Positions 43,763-53,552 are shown, numbered from the stretch's first letter. The stretch is DNA of 64,000 nt from Mycobacterium celatum (GCF_002101595.1 NZ_LQOM01000037.1:62001-126000); one strand, 5' to 3'. Program-made: numbers and translations. Notes: generated by a model not told the origin, from the letters alone.

Positions 43763-45832
43763 CTAGCGGCCGAATCGCTTGAGCCGCAAGCTGTTTGCCA
43801 CCACCAGCACCGACGAGCAGGCCATCGCCGCGCCGGCGATCATCGGGTTGAGCAGACCCAGGGCCGCCAGCGGGATCGCCGCCACGTTGTAGCCGAAAGC
43901 CCAGAACAGGTTTGCCCGAATGGTCCGCAGCGTGCGCGCCGACAACCGCAGCGCCGTCGGCACCGTGCGCAGGTCGCCCCGCACCAGGGTCAGGTCGCCG
44001 GCCTCGATCGCGGCGTCGGTGCCGGTGCCCATCGCCATGCCGATGTCGGCGGTGGCCAGCGCCACAGAGTCGTTGACGCCGTCGCCGACCATCGCGACCC
44101 GGGCACCTTGGGTCTGCAACCGCTTGATCACGTCGGCCTTGTCGGTCGGTAGCACTTCGGCGATCACGTCGGCGGGGTCGATGCCGACCTCGGCGGCGAC
44201 CCGGTGTGCGACCGCGCCGTTGTCGCCGGTGAGCAGCACCGGCCGGATCCCCATCCTTCGCAGCTGCGAAATCGCTTGAGCGCTGGTCGGTTTCACGGCG
44301 TCGACCAGCCGGATGACGCCGCGCAACCGGTCGCCCCAGATGACCTCGACGCTGGTGCGCCCGTCCGACTGTCCGGCCTTGACCACGCTGACCGTCACGC
44401 CGTCGACGTCGCCGCTGACCCCGGTACCCGGGTCGTTGGCGAAGTTGGAGACCGGTGCCACGTCACCGGCGGCGGCCACGATCGCCGCCGCCACCGGATG
44501 CTCGGAGGCCGATTCGACCGCCGCGGCGCGGGCCAGCACGGCGTCGGCGTCCTCACCCGCGGCGGGCTCCACCGCATCGACGCTCAGCACGCCGGTGGTC
44601 ACAGTTCCCGTCTTGTCCAGCACGACGGTGTCGATGCGCTGCACGGCCTCCAACACCTGCGGGTCCTTGATCAGGATGCCCAGCTGAGCGCCGCGTCCGG
44701 TCCCGACCAGGATGGCGGTCGGCGTCGCCAGCCCGAACGCGCACGGGCAGGCGATGATCAGCACCGCGACGGCCGCGGTGAACGCCGCGGCGGCAGGCTG
44801 GCTGGCCAGCAGCCAGCCGGCCAGGGTCGCTGCGGCGATCGCCAGCACCGCGGGCACGAACACCGCCGAGACCCGGTCGGGGAGCCGCTGGATGGATGCC
44901 TTGCCGTTCTGGGCGTCGGCCACCAGCCTGGCCATCCGCGCCAGCTGCGTGTCGGCGCCCACCTTCACCGCGCGAACCAGCACGCGGCCGTAGGTGTTCA
45001 CCGCGCCGCCGAGTACCTCGTCGCCCGGGCCGACGTCGACGGGCACCGGCTCTCCGGTCAGCGCCGAGGTGTCCAGCGCCGAGACGCCCTCGACGACGAC
45101 GCCGTCGGTGGCGACCCGCTCGCCAGGCCGCACCACGAACACGTCGTCAACCTGCAGCTCGGCCACCGGCACCCGCACCTCGGCGCCGTCGCGCAACACG
45201 GCGGCCTCCTTGGCGCCCAACGTGAGCAGCGCCCGCAGCGCCGCGCCGGCCGAGCGTTTGGCCCGCGACTCGGCGTAGCGGCCGGCCAGCAGGAACACCG
45301 TCACGGCCGCGGCTACCTCGAAATACAGGTGGCCGCTGCCGGTGGTCACCGCGATCGCCGACCACAGGTAGGCGGCCAGCGTGCCCAGCGACACCAGGGT
45401 GTCCATCGTCGACGCGCCGTGCCGCGCGCCGGCCAGCGCCGCCCGGTGGAACGGGTAGCCGCCCCAGGCCACGATCGGCGTCGTCAGCGCCAGGACCAGC
45501 CATTGCCAGCCGGGGAACTGCCATCCCGTCACCATCGACAGCGCGACGACCGGAATGGCCAGCGCCGCAGAGCCGATCAACCGGGCCGGCAGCTGAGCCT
45601 CGGCCACGTCGTCGCGGGCGGGATCGCGGCTCACCGAGGCCTGGTAGCCGGCCGACTCCACGGCGCGGATCAGGTCACGGGCCGACACCGTGGGCCCGTG
45701 CTCGACGTGGGCGCGTTCGACCGCGAAGTTCACCGTCGCGCGCACACCGTCGAGCTGGTTGAGGCCCCGCTCGACCCGCGCCGCACACGATGCGCAGCTC
45801 ATGCCGCGCAGCTCGAGGTCGGTGGTGGGCAT
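43763..45832 (-). CDS. Copper-type P1B-ATPase (CtpA/CtpB/CtpV family)
   Basis: 689 residues. N-terminal heavy-metal domain with GMSCASCAARVERGLNQLDGV (CxxC), transmembrane CPC motif in IIACPCAFGLATPTA, TGEPVPVD, phosphorylation site VVLDKTGTVTTG, ATP-site SEHPVAAAI (the P1B HP motif), LLTGDNG and MVGDGVNDSVALATADIGMAMG. The CPC motif and HMA point to monovalent copper export. The nucleotide-binding domain is short between GTGVSGDVDG and DGRTSVEV, lacking about 20 residues usual in relatives. The start ATG is nine bases after the Rv0514-like stop, so it is probably the last gene of the hemB-side operon. Confidence 0.9.
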   Translation of the reverse strand: MPTTDLELRGMSCASCAARVERGLNQLDGVRATVNFAVERAHVEHGPTVSARDLIRAVESAGYQASVSRDPARDDVAEAQLPARLIGSAALAIPVVALSMVTGWQFPGWQWLVLALTTPIVAWGGYPFHRAALAGARHGASTMDTLVSLGTLAAYLWSAIAVTTGSGHLYFEVAAAVTVFLLAGRYAESRAKRSAGAALRALLTLGAKEAAVLRDGAEVRVPVAELQVDDVFVVRPGERVATDGVVVEGVSALDTSALTGEPVPVDVGPGDEVLGGAVNTYGRVLVRAVKVGADTQLARMARLVADAQNGKASIQRLPDRVSAVFVPAVLAIAAATLAGWLLASQPAAAAFTAAVAVLIIACPCAFGLATPTAILVGTGRGAQLGILIKDPQVLEAVQRIDTVVLDKTGTVTTGVLSVDAVEPAAGEDADAVLARAAAVESASEHPVAAAIVAAAGDVAPVSNFANDPGTGVSGDVDGVTVSVVKAGQSDGRTSVEVIWGDRLRGVIRLVDAVKPTSAQAISQLRRMGIRPVLLTGDNGAVAHRVAAEVGIDPADVIAEVLPTDKADVIKRLQTQGARVAMVGDGVNDSVALATADIGMAMGTGTDAAIEAGDLTLVRGDLRTVPTALRLSARTLRTIRANLFWAFGYNVAAIPLAALGLLNPMIAGAAMACSSVLVVANSLRLKRFGR

Positions 45833-45841
45833 ACTTCGGTT

Positions 45842-46096
45842 CTACCGGGCAGAGGTGTTGCGTGCCCGTCGCAGGTTGGCGAAGCCCACCACGGCCAGCA
45901 CGCCGGCCACCGACGCCAGCAGCAGCGTCAGCAGCAGCAGCGGCGGGTTGTAGACCACCGACGTGGTGACCGGCTGGCCGTCGAGCACCGGCGCCACCGA
46001 CACAGTGGAGCGCACCTGAGACCACGCCGTCGCACAACCGAGCACCGCGGCGCAGGCCAGCGCGAGTTCGACGACGGCCCGGCTACCGGCGCTCAC
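45842..46096 (-). CDS. Small membrane protein (Rv0514-like)
   Basis: 84 residues, GTG 46094-46096, overlapping the DUF3093 gene by 14 bases. Two membrane helices: about 7-25 (AVVELALACAAVLGCATAW) and 50-75 (PPLLLLTLLLASVAGVLAVVGF), with an extracytoplasmic loop rich in Val/Ser. Basic tail NLRRARNTSAR. No known function. Conserved position downstream of hemB in mycobacteria. Confidence 0.75.
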   Translation of the reverse strand: MSAGSRAVVELALACAAVLGCATAWSQVRSTVSVAPVLDGQPVTTSVVYNPPLLLLTLLLASVAGVLAVVGFANLRRARNTSAR

Positions 46097-46628
46097 CGGC
46101 GCGACCGTCCTCGTTGTCGTCGTCCGCCCCGGCCGGTCCGACCCGCTCCTCGACCAGCGGGGTCAGCGCTGCCCGCAGCGACTTGTGCCGCCGCGCCCAG
46201 GCCTGCGCGGTGCGCCCGTGGGTGAGCCGCAGCCCGATGCCGACGCGGCCCTTCGGCACCCCGACAAGCTCGCCGAGTGCGCGCGCCGACTGCCACCGCG
46301 CCGATTCCTGTTCGGAGGCCTGCGGATGTCCGGCCTCCGGGTACACCCGCACGATCTCGGCCACCTTGATGGTCTCGGTGCCCTGACGCAGCGTTTGCGG
46401 GGTCAGCTCGACCGAGGTGTGGATGCGCGCCGCTTTCACCTGCAACGCCACGAACCCGGACACCAGCACCAGGAACACCGCCGGGACCAGCGGTTGCCAG
46501 CCGTAGCCGCTGGAATGCTCGATCAGCAGCATGGCTCCGGCCGCGAGCGGGCCGGTCAGCACCCAGTACCAGCTGGCCCCGGGCTCGCGGAACAACGGAG
46601 CCTGCTTGGTGTCGGTGTCTGTGGTCAC
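46083..46628 (-). CDS. DUF3093 membrane protein (Rv0513-like)
   Basis: 181 residues from GTG 46626-46628. Two adjacent hydrophobic segments near residues 20-62 (SWYWVLTGPLAAGAMLLIEHSSG; LVPAVFLVLVSGFVALQV), then a cytosolic domain: IHTSVELTPQTLRQGTETIKVAEIVRVYPE and GKVGIGLRLTHGRTAQAWARRHKSLRAALTPLVEERV-like residues characteristic of DUF3093. Function unknown. Located 22 bases after the collagen-like membrane protein and overlapping the Rv0514-like gene, in the hem operon tail. Confidence 0.85.
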   Translation of the reverse strand: MTTDTDTKQAPLFREPGASWYWVLTGPLAAGAMLLIEHSSGYGWQPLVPAVFLVLVSGFVALQVKAARIHTSVELTPQTLRQGTETIKVAEIVRVYPEAGHPQASEQESARWQSARALGELVGVPKGRVGIGLRLTHGRTAQAWARRHKSLRAALTPLVEERVGPAGADDDNEDGRAGERR

Positions 46629-46650
46629 TGACGTGAGCCTAACCTGGCGC

Positions 46651-47130
46651 TCACCTGGTGAAGTAGGTGTGGGCGTCGCCGCGGTGCAGCAGGAACATGC
46701 CCCCGGCGATCAGCACGCAGCCGACGATCCCGGTGACCGCGCAGATCACCGCTGCCAGTGGCGGCCAGTCCACGCTGAACAACCGGGTGCCGACGTAGAC
46801 GACAGCGGCGATGCCGCCGCCGGTCAACACCGTGCGGGCCCAGCGATACCCGGCCCGCATCAGGATCAGGAAGGTCACCACGACTGCGCACAGCACCGCC
46901 GCGAAAAGCCCTGACGCGGCGTAGACGATCGGCGAGCCGTGGCCGTGCCGGGAGGCGACCAGGTCCACCACGTAGCCGATCACCATCAGCGGCAGTGCAG
47001 CCATCCACAGCCAAAAGCCGGTGTCGACGTCCACCGGCCGGGTCTGCGGCTCCTGCGCCTGCGGCGGTCCCGGCGGGCCGGGCGGTCCCGGCGGGCCGGG
47101 CGGTCCCGGCGAGCTCGGCGGTCCGGTCAC
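46651..47130 (-). CDS. Membrane protein with (PGPPGP) N-terminus downstream of hemB
   Basis: 159 residues; GTG 47128-47130 overlaps the hemB stop (GTGA). Residues 4-23 are [20 protein letters not shown], encoded by 9-base DNA repeats; a Gln/Glu region follows. Then four hydrophobic segments ([91 protein letters not shown]). No family recognised. Coupled to hemB but with no sign of an enzymatic role. Confidence 0.78.
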   Translation of the reverse strand: MTGPPSSPGPPGPPGPPGPPGPPQAQEPQTRPVDVDTGFWLWMAALPLMVIGYVVDLVASRHGHGSPIVYAASGLFAAVLCAVVVTFLILMRAGYRWARTVLTGGGIAAVVYVGTRLFSVDWPPLAAVICAVTGIVGCVLIAGGMFLLHRGDAHTYFTR

Positions 47131-48113
47131 GACAACCAGCCCGCCGCCTCGGCGGCCCAGTAGGTCAGCACGATGTCTGCGCCGGCGCGACGGATGCCGG
47201 TCAGCGATTCCAGCACCGCGGCGCGGCGATCGATCCAGCCGTTGGCCGCGGCGGCCGAGATCATCGCGTACTCCCCCGACACCTGGTAGGCCGCCACCGG
47301 CACCGGGGATATGGACGCCGCCGCCGAGACGATATCGAGATAGCCCATCGCGGGTTTGACCATCACGACGTCAGCGCCCTCGTCGAGATCCAGCTGTACC
47401 TCGCGCAACGCCTCCCGCGCGTTGCCGGGCTCCTGCTGATAGGTGCGACGATCACCGGACAGGCTGGAGCTCACGGCCTCGCGGAACGGCCCGTAGAACG
47501 CCGACGCGAACTTGGCGGCATACGCCAAGATCACCACGTCGGTGTGACCGGCGGCGTCCAGGCCGTCGCGGATGGCGCCGACCTGGCCGTCCATCATACC
47601 GCTCGGCCCTACCACCTGGGCTCCTGAATCTGCTTGCGCCACAGCCAGTTCCACATAACGGGTCAGTGTAGCGTCATTATCGACCCGGCCGCGTTCGTCG
47701 AGCACGCCACAGTGTCCGTGGTCGGTGAACTCGTCGAGGCAGGTGTCGGCCATCAGCACGGTGGCCTCAGCGAGATCCTTGGCCAGATCCCGCAACGCGA
47801 CGTTGAGGATGCCGTCCGGGTCGGAGCCGACCGACCCGGCGGCGTCCTTGTCCTCGTCGCGGGGGACGCCGAACAGCATCAGCCCGCCGACTCCGGCTTC
47901 CACCGCTTCGGCCGCGGCAGCGCGCAGTGAGTCGCGGGTGTGCTGCACCACGCCGGGCATCGACGCGATCGGCCGCGGCTCGGAGATGCCGTCGGCGACG
48001 AACATCGGCAACACCAAATGCCTTGGCTCCAAAGACGTTTGCGCCACCAGCCGGCGCATCGCCGGTGTCGAGCGAAGCCGACGCGGACGCTGCCGGGGGT
48101 ACGCCATGCTCAT
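47127..48113 (-). CDS. hemB: Delta-aminolevulinic acid dehydratase HemB
   Basis: 328 residues. It condenses two 5-aminolevulinate molecules to porphobilinogen. Signatures: [18 protein letters not shown] at the start, active-site Lys residues in [19 protein letters not shown] and [15 protein letters not shown], and the allosteric/metal region [19 protein letters not shown]. In that region two of the three cysteines that hold catalytic zinc in other HemBs are Asp/Thr-type, as in M. tuberculosis, fitting a Mg-dependent enzyme. Start ATG 48111-48113; a second ATG six bases later is possible. Confidence 0.95.
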   Translation of the reverse strand: MSMAYPRQRPRRLRSTPAMRRLVAQTSLEPRHLVLPMFVADGISEPRPIASMPGVVQHTRDSLRAAAAEAVEAGVGGLMLFGVPRDEDKDAAGSVGSDPDGILNVALRDLAKDLAEATVLMADTCLDEFTDHGHCGVLDERGRVDNDATLTRYVELAVAQADSGAQVVGPSGMMDGQVGAIRDGLDAAGHTDVVILAYAAKFASAFYGPFREAVSSSLSGDRRTYQQEPGNAREALREVQLDLDEGADVVMVKPAMGYLDIVSAAASISPVPVAAYQVSGEYAMISAAAANGWIDRRAAVLESLTGIRRAGADIVLTYWAAEAAGWLS

Positions 48114-48196
48114 TCCTCACCGCGAGGGTGCGCAGAATGCCAGCTTCGACGGCGTGTCGGCGTACAAACAGGCACACTCGGCTGTTGGCCGGCCAC

Positions 48197-49855
48197 TTAG
48201 CGCCTGCGGCTCTTCTTACGCGGCGGCGGCAACGCGCCCTCGGCCCGCAGCCGTGCGGCATGCTCGGCCAGCGCCTCGATCAGCGGTCCCACCGCGGCGG
48301 TCTCCGGCTGCACGTCGACGCGCAGACCGAATTCGGCTGCCGTCTCAGCGGTTTTGGGACCGATGCAGGCAACGATGGTCCGGGCGTGCGGCTTGCCGGC
48401 GATGCCGACCAGGTTGCGCACCGTCGAGCTCGACGTGAAACACACCGCGTCGAACCCGCCGGTCTTGATCATTTCCCGCGTTTCCGCCGGCGGCGGCGCG
48501 GCCCGCACCGTCCGGTAGGCGGTGACATCCTCGATTTCCCAACCCCTTTCGCGCAGGCCCTCGGCCAGCGTCTCGGTGGCAATGTCGGCCCGCGGCAATA
48601 GAACCCGGTTCACCGGGTCGAAAACGCTGTCGTAGGGCGGGAATTCGTCGAGCAGACCCAGTGAGGACTGCTCACCCGACGGCACCAGCTCCGGGCTGAT
48701 GCCGAACGCGCGCACCCGGTCGGCGGTCGCCTCGCCGACGCAGGCGATCTTCACGCCGGAGAACGCGCGAGCGTCCAGGCCGAACTCGCCGAACTTCTCC
48801 CACACCGCGCGCACCGCGTTGGTGGAGGTGAACACCACCCACTGGTAGCGGCCGTCGACCAGACCCTTGACCGCGCGCTCCATTTGCGCGGGGCTGCGCG
48901 GCGGCTCGACGGCGATGGTCGGCACCTCGATCGGCAGGGCGCCGTGCGCAGTCAGCCGTTCGCTCATCTCGCCGGCCTGGTCCTTGGTGCGCGGCACCAG
49001 CACGGTCCAGCCGTACAGGGCGCGGCTCTCCCACCAGTTCAGTTTGGCCCGGTTGGCCACTGTTTTGCCGATCGTGACCACCACCGCTCCGGTCAGCGGG
49101 CCGGCGGGGTCGGTGCCGCCCAGCGGCGCGCCGTCGGTCAGTGTGCCCAGCGTCGACTCCACTGAACGCTGCGCGCAGGTGGTGCCGGACCCGGTCACCA
49201 CGCAGGGCGTCGACTCGGTCAGCCCGTATTCGATCAGCGTGCGCGCCGCGTCGGCCACGTGAGATGCGGTGGCCTGCAGGATCAGCGGACCCGGTGCGGC
49301 GGCCAAAGCGGCCCAGTCCACATGTGGGTCGCGCACGTCGGCAACGGTGTGCGACGAGCCCAGCGGCAACCCGGCATACGCCGGCACCGCGGAGCTGGGC
49401 GCCAGCCCGGGCACGATCTCGAAGTGCAGGTGGTTGCGCGCCACCGCACTCACCTCGGTGATGACCGCGTCCACCGACAGCGGGTCACCGGCCACCAGCC
49501 GCACCACGTCGTGGCCCGAACGGGCTTCGGCGACAAGTGTTTTGGCTACTTCGGCCGGATCACCCAGAGCCGGCCGGATGTCGGGCCCTACGGACACAAC
49601 CGCCACGGCGGCCGGATCGTCGGCGGTGCCCTCTGGGGCGTCCGAGCTCGGCTCGGCGGGCGCTGGGCCGGACACCGGCGGCAGGTCTTTGCCGATCAGC
49701 CCCAGCACAGCCTCGGGCACGTCAGGGTCGGTGAACACCAGGGCGGCATTGGCCAGCGCCGTCGCGGCCCGCGTCGTCAGCAGACCCGGGTCCCCAGGAC
49801 CAGAGCCCACGAACATGATGCGGCCCGGCTTCGGCTTACGCCCTCGCGTCGTCAT
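48197..49855 (-). CDS. hemD: Fused uroporphyrinogen-III C-methyltransferase / uroporphyrinogen-III synthase
   Basis: 552 residues in two domains. Residues about 10-260 are a SUMT (CobA/CysG-like) methyltransferase domain starting IMFVGSGPGDPGLLTTRAATAL, with VRLVAGDPLSVDAV and AVVVTIGKTV. Residues about 275-530 are HemD: GWTVLVPRTKDQAGEMSERLTAHGALPIEVPTIAV, YQWVVFTSTNAVRAV and AVCFTSSSTVRNL. HemD cyclises hydroxymethylbilane to uroporphyrinogen III; the methyltransferase would lead to sirohaem or cobalamin, though whether this copy is active is unclear. The tail PPPRKKSRRR is basic. ATG 49853-49855. Confidence 0.92.
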   Translation of the reverse strand: MTTRGRKPKPGRIMFVGSGPGDPGLLTTRAATALANAALVFTDPDVPEAVLGLIGKDLPPVSGPAPAEPSSDAPEGTADDPAAVAVVSVGPDIRPALGDPAEVAKTLVAEARSGHDVVRLVAGDPLSVDAVITEVSAVARNHLHFEIVPGLAPSSAVPAYAGLPLGSSHTVADVRDPHVDWAALAAAPGPLILQATASHVADAARTLIEYGLTESTPCVVTGSGTTCAQRSVESTLGTLTDGAPLGGTDPAGPLTGAVVVTIGKTVANRAKLNWWESRALYGWTVLVPRTKDQAGEMSERLTAHGALPIEVPTIAVEPPRSPAQMERAVKGLVDGRYQWVVFTSTNAVRAVWEKFGEFGLDARAFSGVKIACVGEATADRVRAFGISPELVPSGEQSSLGLLDEFPPYDSVFDPVNRVLLPRADIATETLAEGLRERGWEIEDVTAYRTVRAAPPPAETREMIKTGGFDAVCFTSSSTVRNLVGIAGKPHARTIVACIGPKTAETAAEFGLRVDVQPETAAVGPLIEALAEHAARLRAEGALPPPRKKSRRR

Positions 49856-49880
49856 CTGTCATTCCTCCTCGCGCGGGATT

Positions 49881-50819
49881 TCACCGCGCCCCCGACATGA
49901 GTTCCCGTGCGCCCAACTCGAACAGCTCCGCGGCCACCGAGAGCCCGAGCTCCCGTGCCCGATCCGGACTGCCGATGCCGGATGCGCGGATCACGTCGGA
50001 TCCGTCCAGCGCCGCCACGCAGCTGCGTAGCGACAGCTCCTCGAAGACATGTGAGTCGTCCTCGTCGATGGACTCGACCACCTCGGCGATCGCGCCCACC
50101 GGCGCGGAGCAACCTGCCTCCAGTTCGGCGAGCAGGGCACGCTCGGCGGTGACGGCCGCGCGGGTGTCGGCGTCGTCGAGCTCAGCCAACAGTGCCGCCA
50201 GACCGGTGTCCCCGGCGCGGCACTCGACCGCCAGCGCCCCTTGAGCCGGCGCCGGCAACATCTGTACCGGCTCCAGCGTCTCAGTAACGGCGTCGAGTCG
50301 GCCCAGCCGGGCCAAACCCGCCCTGGCCACCACGATCGCGTCGAGATCACCGCTGCTTACCCTGTTCAACCTGGTATCTAGGTTGCCTCTTAGGGGGCGG
50401 ATTTCCAAACCGAGACCCAGTGCTCTAAGCTGTGCGGCCCGTCGCGGCGACGAGGTGCCCACCACCGAACCCGTCGGCAACTCCGCCAGCACCAGCCCGT
50501 CGCGGGCCACTACGGCGTCTCGCGGGTCTTCGCGGGGCGGTATCGCGGCCACGGTGAACCGAGGATCGTCGGCCGTCGGCAAATCTTTGTGCGAGTGCAC
50601 CGCGGCGTCGACCCGGCCCTCGAGGATGGCCTCCCGCAACGCCGCGGTGAACACCCCGACACCGATGCTGGCAATCGGATCGCTCGACCGGTCGCCCTCG
50701 GTGCTGATCGTGATCAGCTCGGCGGCATGGCCGTTGGCGGCCAAGGCGTCTTTTATGGCGCCGGCTTGGGTGGTGGCCAACAGGCTGCCCCGCGTGCCTA
50801 TCCGGATCAGGTCGGCCAA
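49881..50819 (-). CDS. hemC: Hydroxymethylbilane synthase (porphobilinogen deaminase) HemC
   Basis: 312 residues. It polymerises four porphobilinogens. Visible: [52 protein letters not shown] with the active-site Asp region, [29 protein letters not shown], and the dipyrromethane Cys in [11 protein letters not shown]. The start is inferred as TTG 50817-50819 (LADLIRIG), five bases downstream of the hemA stop. The upstream frame lies within hemA and is not family-like. Annotated M. tuberculosis HemC starts two or three residues later at MIRIG. Confidence 0.93.
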   Translation of the reverse strand: MADLIRIGTRGSLLATTQAGAIKDALAANGHAAELITISTEGDRSSDPIASIGVGVFTAALREAILEGRVDAAVHSHKDLPTADDPRFTVAAIPPREDPRDAVVARDGLVLAELPTGSVVGTSSPRRAAQLRALGLGLEIRPLRGNLDTRLNRVSSGDLDAIVVARAGLARLGRLDAVTETLEPVQMLPAPAQGALAVECRAGDTGLAALLAELDDADTRAAVTAERALLAELEAGCSAPVGAIAEVVESIDEDDSHVFEELSLRSCVAALDGSDVIRASGIGSPDRARELGLSVAAELFELGARELMSGAR

Positions 50820-50823
50820 GCGG

Positions 50824-52173
50824 CTACTCGCCCGAATCGGTTGTGACCGTAGGCAATTCACCTGCGGTGGCGACGGCGTCGACAGCCGTCTGGTCGAGTT
50901 CGAACAGCTCGCGCAGGGCCTCGGCGTAGCTGTCGCCGCCGGGCGCACTCGCCAACTGTTTGATCCGCACGGTGGGCGCGTGCAAGAGCTTGTCCACCAC
51001 GCGGCGCACGGTGCGGGCCACCTCGTCGCGCTGGGCGGCCTCGAGGCCCGGCAGCCGGTTGTCCAGCCGCAGCAACTCCGATTCGACGACGTCGGCGGCC
51101 CGCTGCCGCAGCGCGGTCACCGTCGGGGTCACCTCGGCCATCCGCTGACCGGCCAGATAGGTGGCGACCTCGGCGGCGACGATGTGGCGGGCGGCTTCGG
51201 CGTCGGCGGCCGCGGCCCGGGCCGACGGTTCCCGTTGGATGCGGTCCATGTCGACGACCCAGACGCCGGGCAGGCCGGCCACCGCCGGGTCGACGTCGCG
51301 CGGCATGCCCAGGTCGCAGATCACCAGCGGTTGGGTGGTCTCGTCGCGGCGGGCGGCCGCCAGCGCGTGGTGCACGTCGGCCAGCGACACCACCGGGCGC
51401 ACCGCGCCGGTGCAGCTGACGACGACGTCGGCGTCGGCCAACGCAGCCGGGAGCCGGTCGAGGGCCCAGGCTTCGGCTTCGGCACCGGATTCGCGGACCT
51501 TGCGGGCCAGCCGGTGCGCCCGCGGCAGCGACCGGTTCACGACGTGGACGTGCTCGACGCCCGCGCGGGCCAGATGCGCCGCGGCCAGCGCGCCCATCGC
51601 CCCGGCGCCGATCACCGCGGCGGTCTTGCCGGTGAGCCCACTCAGTCTGCCGTCGGCCATGCCGAGCGCCACCGACACCACCGAGGCGCCGGCGGCGTCG
51701 ATCGCCGTCTCGCTGTGCACCCGCTTGCCCACCGCCAGCGCGCGCTGAGCCAACTCATGCAGCACCCGTCCGACGGTGCGGTTGGCCTCGGCGGTCGCGT
51801 AGGCGCGGCGCACCTGGCCCAGCACCTGCCGTTCGCCGAGCACCGCCGAATCCAGACCGCTGGCCACCGCGAACAGATGCTCGACGGCGGCCTCGCTGTA
51901 GCGCACGTAGGCGTATTTCGTCAGGTCGCCCAGCGACATCCCGGAATGCTCGGACAGCGCCTGCCCGATGACCGACAGACCGCCGTGGAAGGCGTCGACC
52001 ACGGCGTAGACCTCGACCCGGTTGCAGGTGGACAGCACCATGGCCTCGGTAACCAGGGGCGACTGCAACACCTGGTCGATGATCTTGATCTGGTCGGACT
52101 CGTCGGTGGACAGCTGTTCCAGAACGGAAACCGGCGCGCTGCGGTGCGACACACCGAAGAGCAGGACGCTCAC
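50824..52173 (-). CDS. hemA: Glutamyl-tRNA reductase HemA
   Basis: 449 residues. First enzyme of C5 haem synthesis: reduces glutamyl-tRNA to glutamate-1-semialdehyde with NADPH, for HemL. The catalytic Cys is in [13 protein letters not shown] (about residue 50); [21 protein letters not shown], the Rossmann motif [19 protein letters not shown] and [12 protein letters not shown] are all as expected, with the C-terminal helical dimerisation domain last. GTG 52171-52173. It begins the hemA-hemC-hemD-hemB set on the minus strand; the promoter is probably in 52174-52266. Confidence 0.95.
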   Translation of the reverse strand: MSVLLFGVSHRSAPVSVLEQLSTDESDQIKIIDQVLQSPLVTEAMVLSTCNRVEVYAVVDAFHGGLSVIGQALSEHSGMSLGDLTKYAYVRYSEAAVEHLFAVASGLDSAVLGERQVLGQVRRAYATAEANRTVGRVLHELAQRALAVGKRVHSETAIDAAGASVVSVALGMADGRLSGLTGKTAAVIGAGAMGALAAAHLARAGVEHVHVVNRSLPRAHRLARKVRESGAEAEAWALDRLPAALADADVVVSCTGAVRPVVSLADVHHALAAARRDETTQPLVICDLGMPRDVDPAVAGLPGVWVVDMDRIQREPSARAAAADAEAARHIVAAEVATYLAGQRMAEVTPTVTALRQRAADVVESELLRLDNRLPGLEAAQRDEVARTVRRVVDKLLHAPTVRIKQLASAPGGDSYAEALRELFELDQTAVDAVATAGELPTVTTDSGE

Positions 52174-52266
52174 GGCTGAATCACCTGGCCTGCTCCCTTG
52201 CTATCACCAGTGAACGAACTGCTCTCCACGGTAGACGTTCGGCTGGTGGGCTACCAAATTTCAGCG

Positions 52267-52542
52267 CTAGGTCGATCCGCGGCGATCCGCTACGAGGTCC
52301 GCGCGCAGCCGCTCCTCGTCGACCTCCCAGTAACTGTGCTCGCGGCCGTCGAGCAGGACCACCGGCAGCCGGTCGCCGAATTCCGCCCGCAGGCCGGGAT
52401 TCCCGGCGTCCGCCGCGGCGTCGACGTCGACGGCCGACAGGTCGAACCCCAACTCCGCGGCCAGCCCGGCCAGTTGGGCGTATGCCCGTGCGCAGATCGC
52501 GCACCCGTCGCGGGTCAGCAGCTGCACCTGCGGGCGGTCCAC
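52267..52542 (-). CDS. Glutaredoxin-like protein (Rv0508-like)
   Basis: 91 residues, thioredoxin fold (DUF836/glutaredoxin type): VQLLTRDGCAICARAYAQLAGLAAEL with CAIC as a possible redox pair, LSAVDVDAAADAGNPGLRAEFGDRLPVVLLDGREHSYWEVDEERLRADL with the cis-Pro in RLPVVLL. GTG 52540-52542. Small cytosolic redox protein; partner unknown. It lies upstream of hemA on the same strand, as in M. tuberculosis, but mmpS2 and mmpL2, which follow there, are absent. The adjacent HAD gene on the plus strand starts 42 bases away. Confidence 0.85.
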   Translation of the reverse strand: MDRPQVQLLTRDGCAICARAYAQLAGLAAELGFDLSAVDVDAAADAGNPGLRAEFGDRLPVVLLDGREHSYWEVDEERLRADLVADRRGST

Positions 52543-52583
52543 GACCCCAGTGTGCAGCAGTTGCCGGATAGTGTTGTGGCGTG

Positions 52584-53489
52584 ATGGCTTTTGCCGACTC
52601 GGGCCGTGAGCAGCCCGGTCGCTCTGACCTCAAGGCGCTGGCGTCCAACGCCAGCGCCGAACGCGCGCTCGACGGCCTGCACGACGACGCCGCGGCCGGG
52701 CCCGAGCAGCCGCCGGTCGACCTGACCGCGGCCGCGTTCTTCGACGTGGACAACACCTTGGTGCAGGGTTCGTCGCTGGTGCATTTCGGCCGGGGCCTGG
52801 CGGCCCGCAAATACTTCACGTACCGCGACGTGCTGGGATTCATCTACGCGCAGGCCAAATTTCAGATCATCGGCCGCGAGAACAGCGACGACGTCGCTGC
52901 GGGCCGGCGCAAGGCGCTGGCGTTCATCGAGGGCCGGTCGACGGCCGAGCTGATTGCGCTCGGCGAGGAGATTTACGACGAGATCATCGCCGACAAGATC
53001 TGGACGGGCACCCGCGAGTTGGCGCAGATGCACCTCGACGCGGGCCAGCAGGTGTGGCTGGTCACAGCCACGCCCTACGAGCTGGCGGTGACGATCGCAC
53101 GTCGGCTCGGGCTGACCGGGGCGCTCGGCACGGTGGCCGAATCGGTCGACGGCGTGTTCACCGGCCGGCTGGTCGGCGACCTCCTGCACGGCACCGGCAA
53201 GGCTCATGCGGTGCGGTCGCTGGCAATTCGGGAAGGGCTGAACCTGCGACGCTGCACCGCCTATTCGGACAGCTACAACGACGTGCCGATGTTGTCGCTG
53301 GTCGGCACCGCGGTCGCGATCAATCCCGACGCCCGGCTGCGCGCCCTGGCCCGCGAGCGGGGGTGGGAGATCCGCGACTTTCGGACCGCACGCAAGGCCG
53401 CCCGCATCGGGGTGCCGTCGGCGCTTGCGCTGGGAGCGGCGGGCGGGGCCCTGGCGGCGGCCGTGTCGCGTCGCCACGAGCGCGGGTAG
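52584..53489 (+). CDS. serB1: HAD-superfamily hydrolase subfamily IB (SerB1/Rv0505c-like)
   Basis: 301 residues from ATG 52584 (GTG 52581 is an alternative). HAD motif [21 protein letters not shown], motif [14 protein letters not shown] (Thr), motif III Lys in [12 protein letters not shown], and motif [18 protein letters not shown]. These are phosphatases/phosphotransferases; annotated phosphoserine phosphatase SerB1 in M. tuberculosis, where lipid-phosphate activity is also possible given its neighbours. A C-terminal hydrophobic stretch ([16 protein letters not shown]) could be a membrane anchor. The final codons VSRRHERG and stop are duplicated 59 bases downstream. Confidence 0.86.
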   Translation: MAFADSGREQPGRSDLKALASNASAERALDGLHDDAAAGPEQPPVDLTAAAFFDVDNTLVQGSSLVHFGRGLAARKYFTYRDVLGFIYAQAKFQIIGRENSDDVAAGRRKALAFIEGRSTAELIALGEEIYDEIIADKIWTGTRELAQMHLDAGQQVWLVTATPYELAVTIARRLGLTGALGTVAESVDGVFTGRLVGDLLHGTGKAHAVRSLAIREGLNLRRCTAYSDSYNDVPMLSLVGTAVAINPDARLRALARERGWEIRDFRTARKAARIGVPSALALGAAGGALAAAVSRRHERG

Positions 53490-53552
53490 CGCGCGAGGGG
53501 CGCACCGACCGCATAGGCACCGTGTCGCGTCGCCACGAGCGCGGATAGCGCG
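53461..53552 (+). repeat. 33-bp direct repeat spanning the serB1 stop
   Basis: Copy one 53461-53493 and copy two 53520-53552, each beginning CCGTGTCGCGTCGCCACGAG, differ at one base. Copy one carries the last codons (VSRRHERG) and stop of the HAD gene; copy two would code the same tail and stop. Offset 59 bases, which is not a multiple of three. Confidence 0.92.

Noticed and set aside
41000..43800. Prophage or integrated island around the methyltransferase
   Set aside because: No integrase, attachment repeats, tRNA or phage gene is present; only a local AT-rich stretch.
44204..46225. 673-codon plus-strand frame opposite the P-type ATPase
   Set aside because: Antisense to an ATPase with all family motifs; no match of its own.
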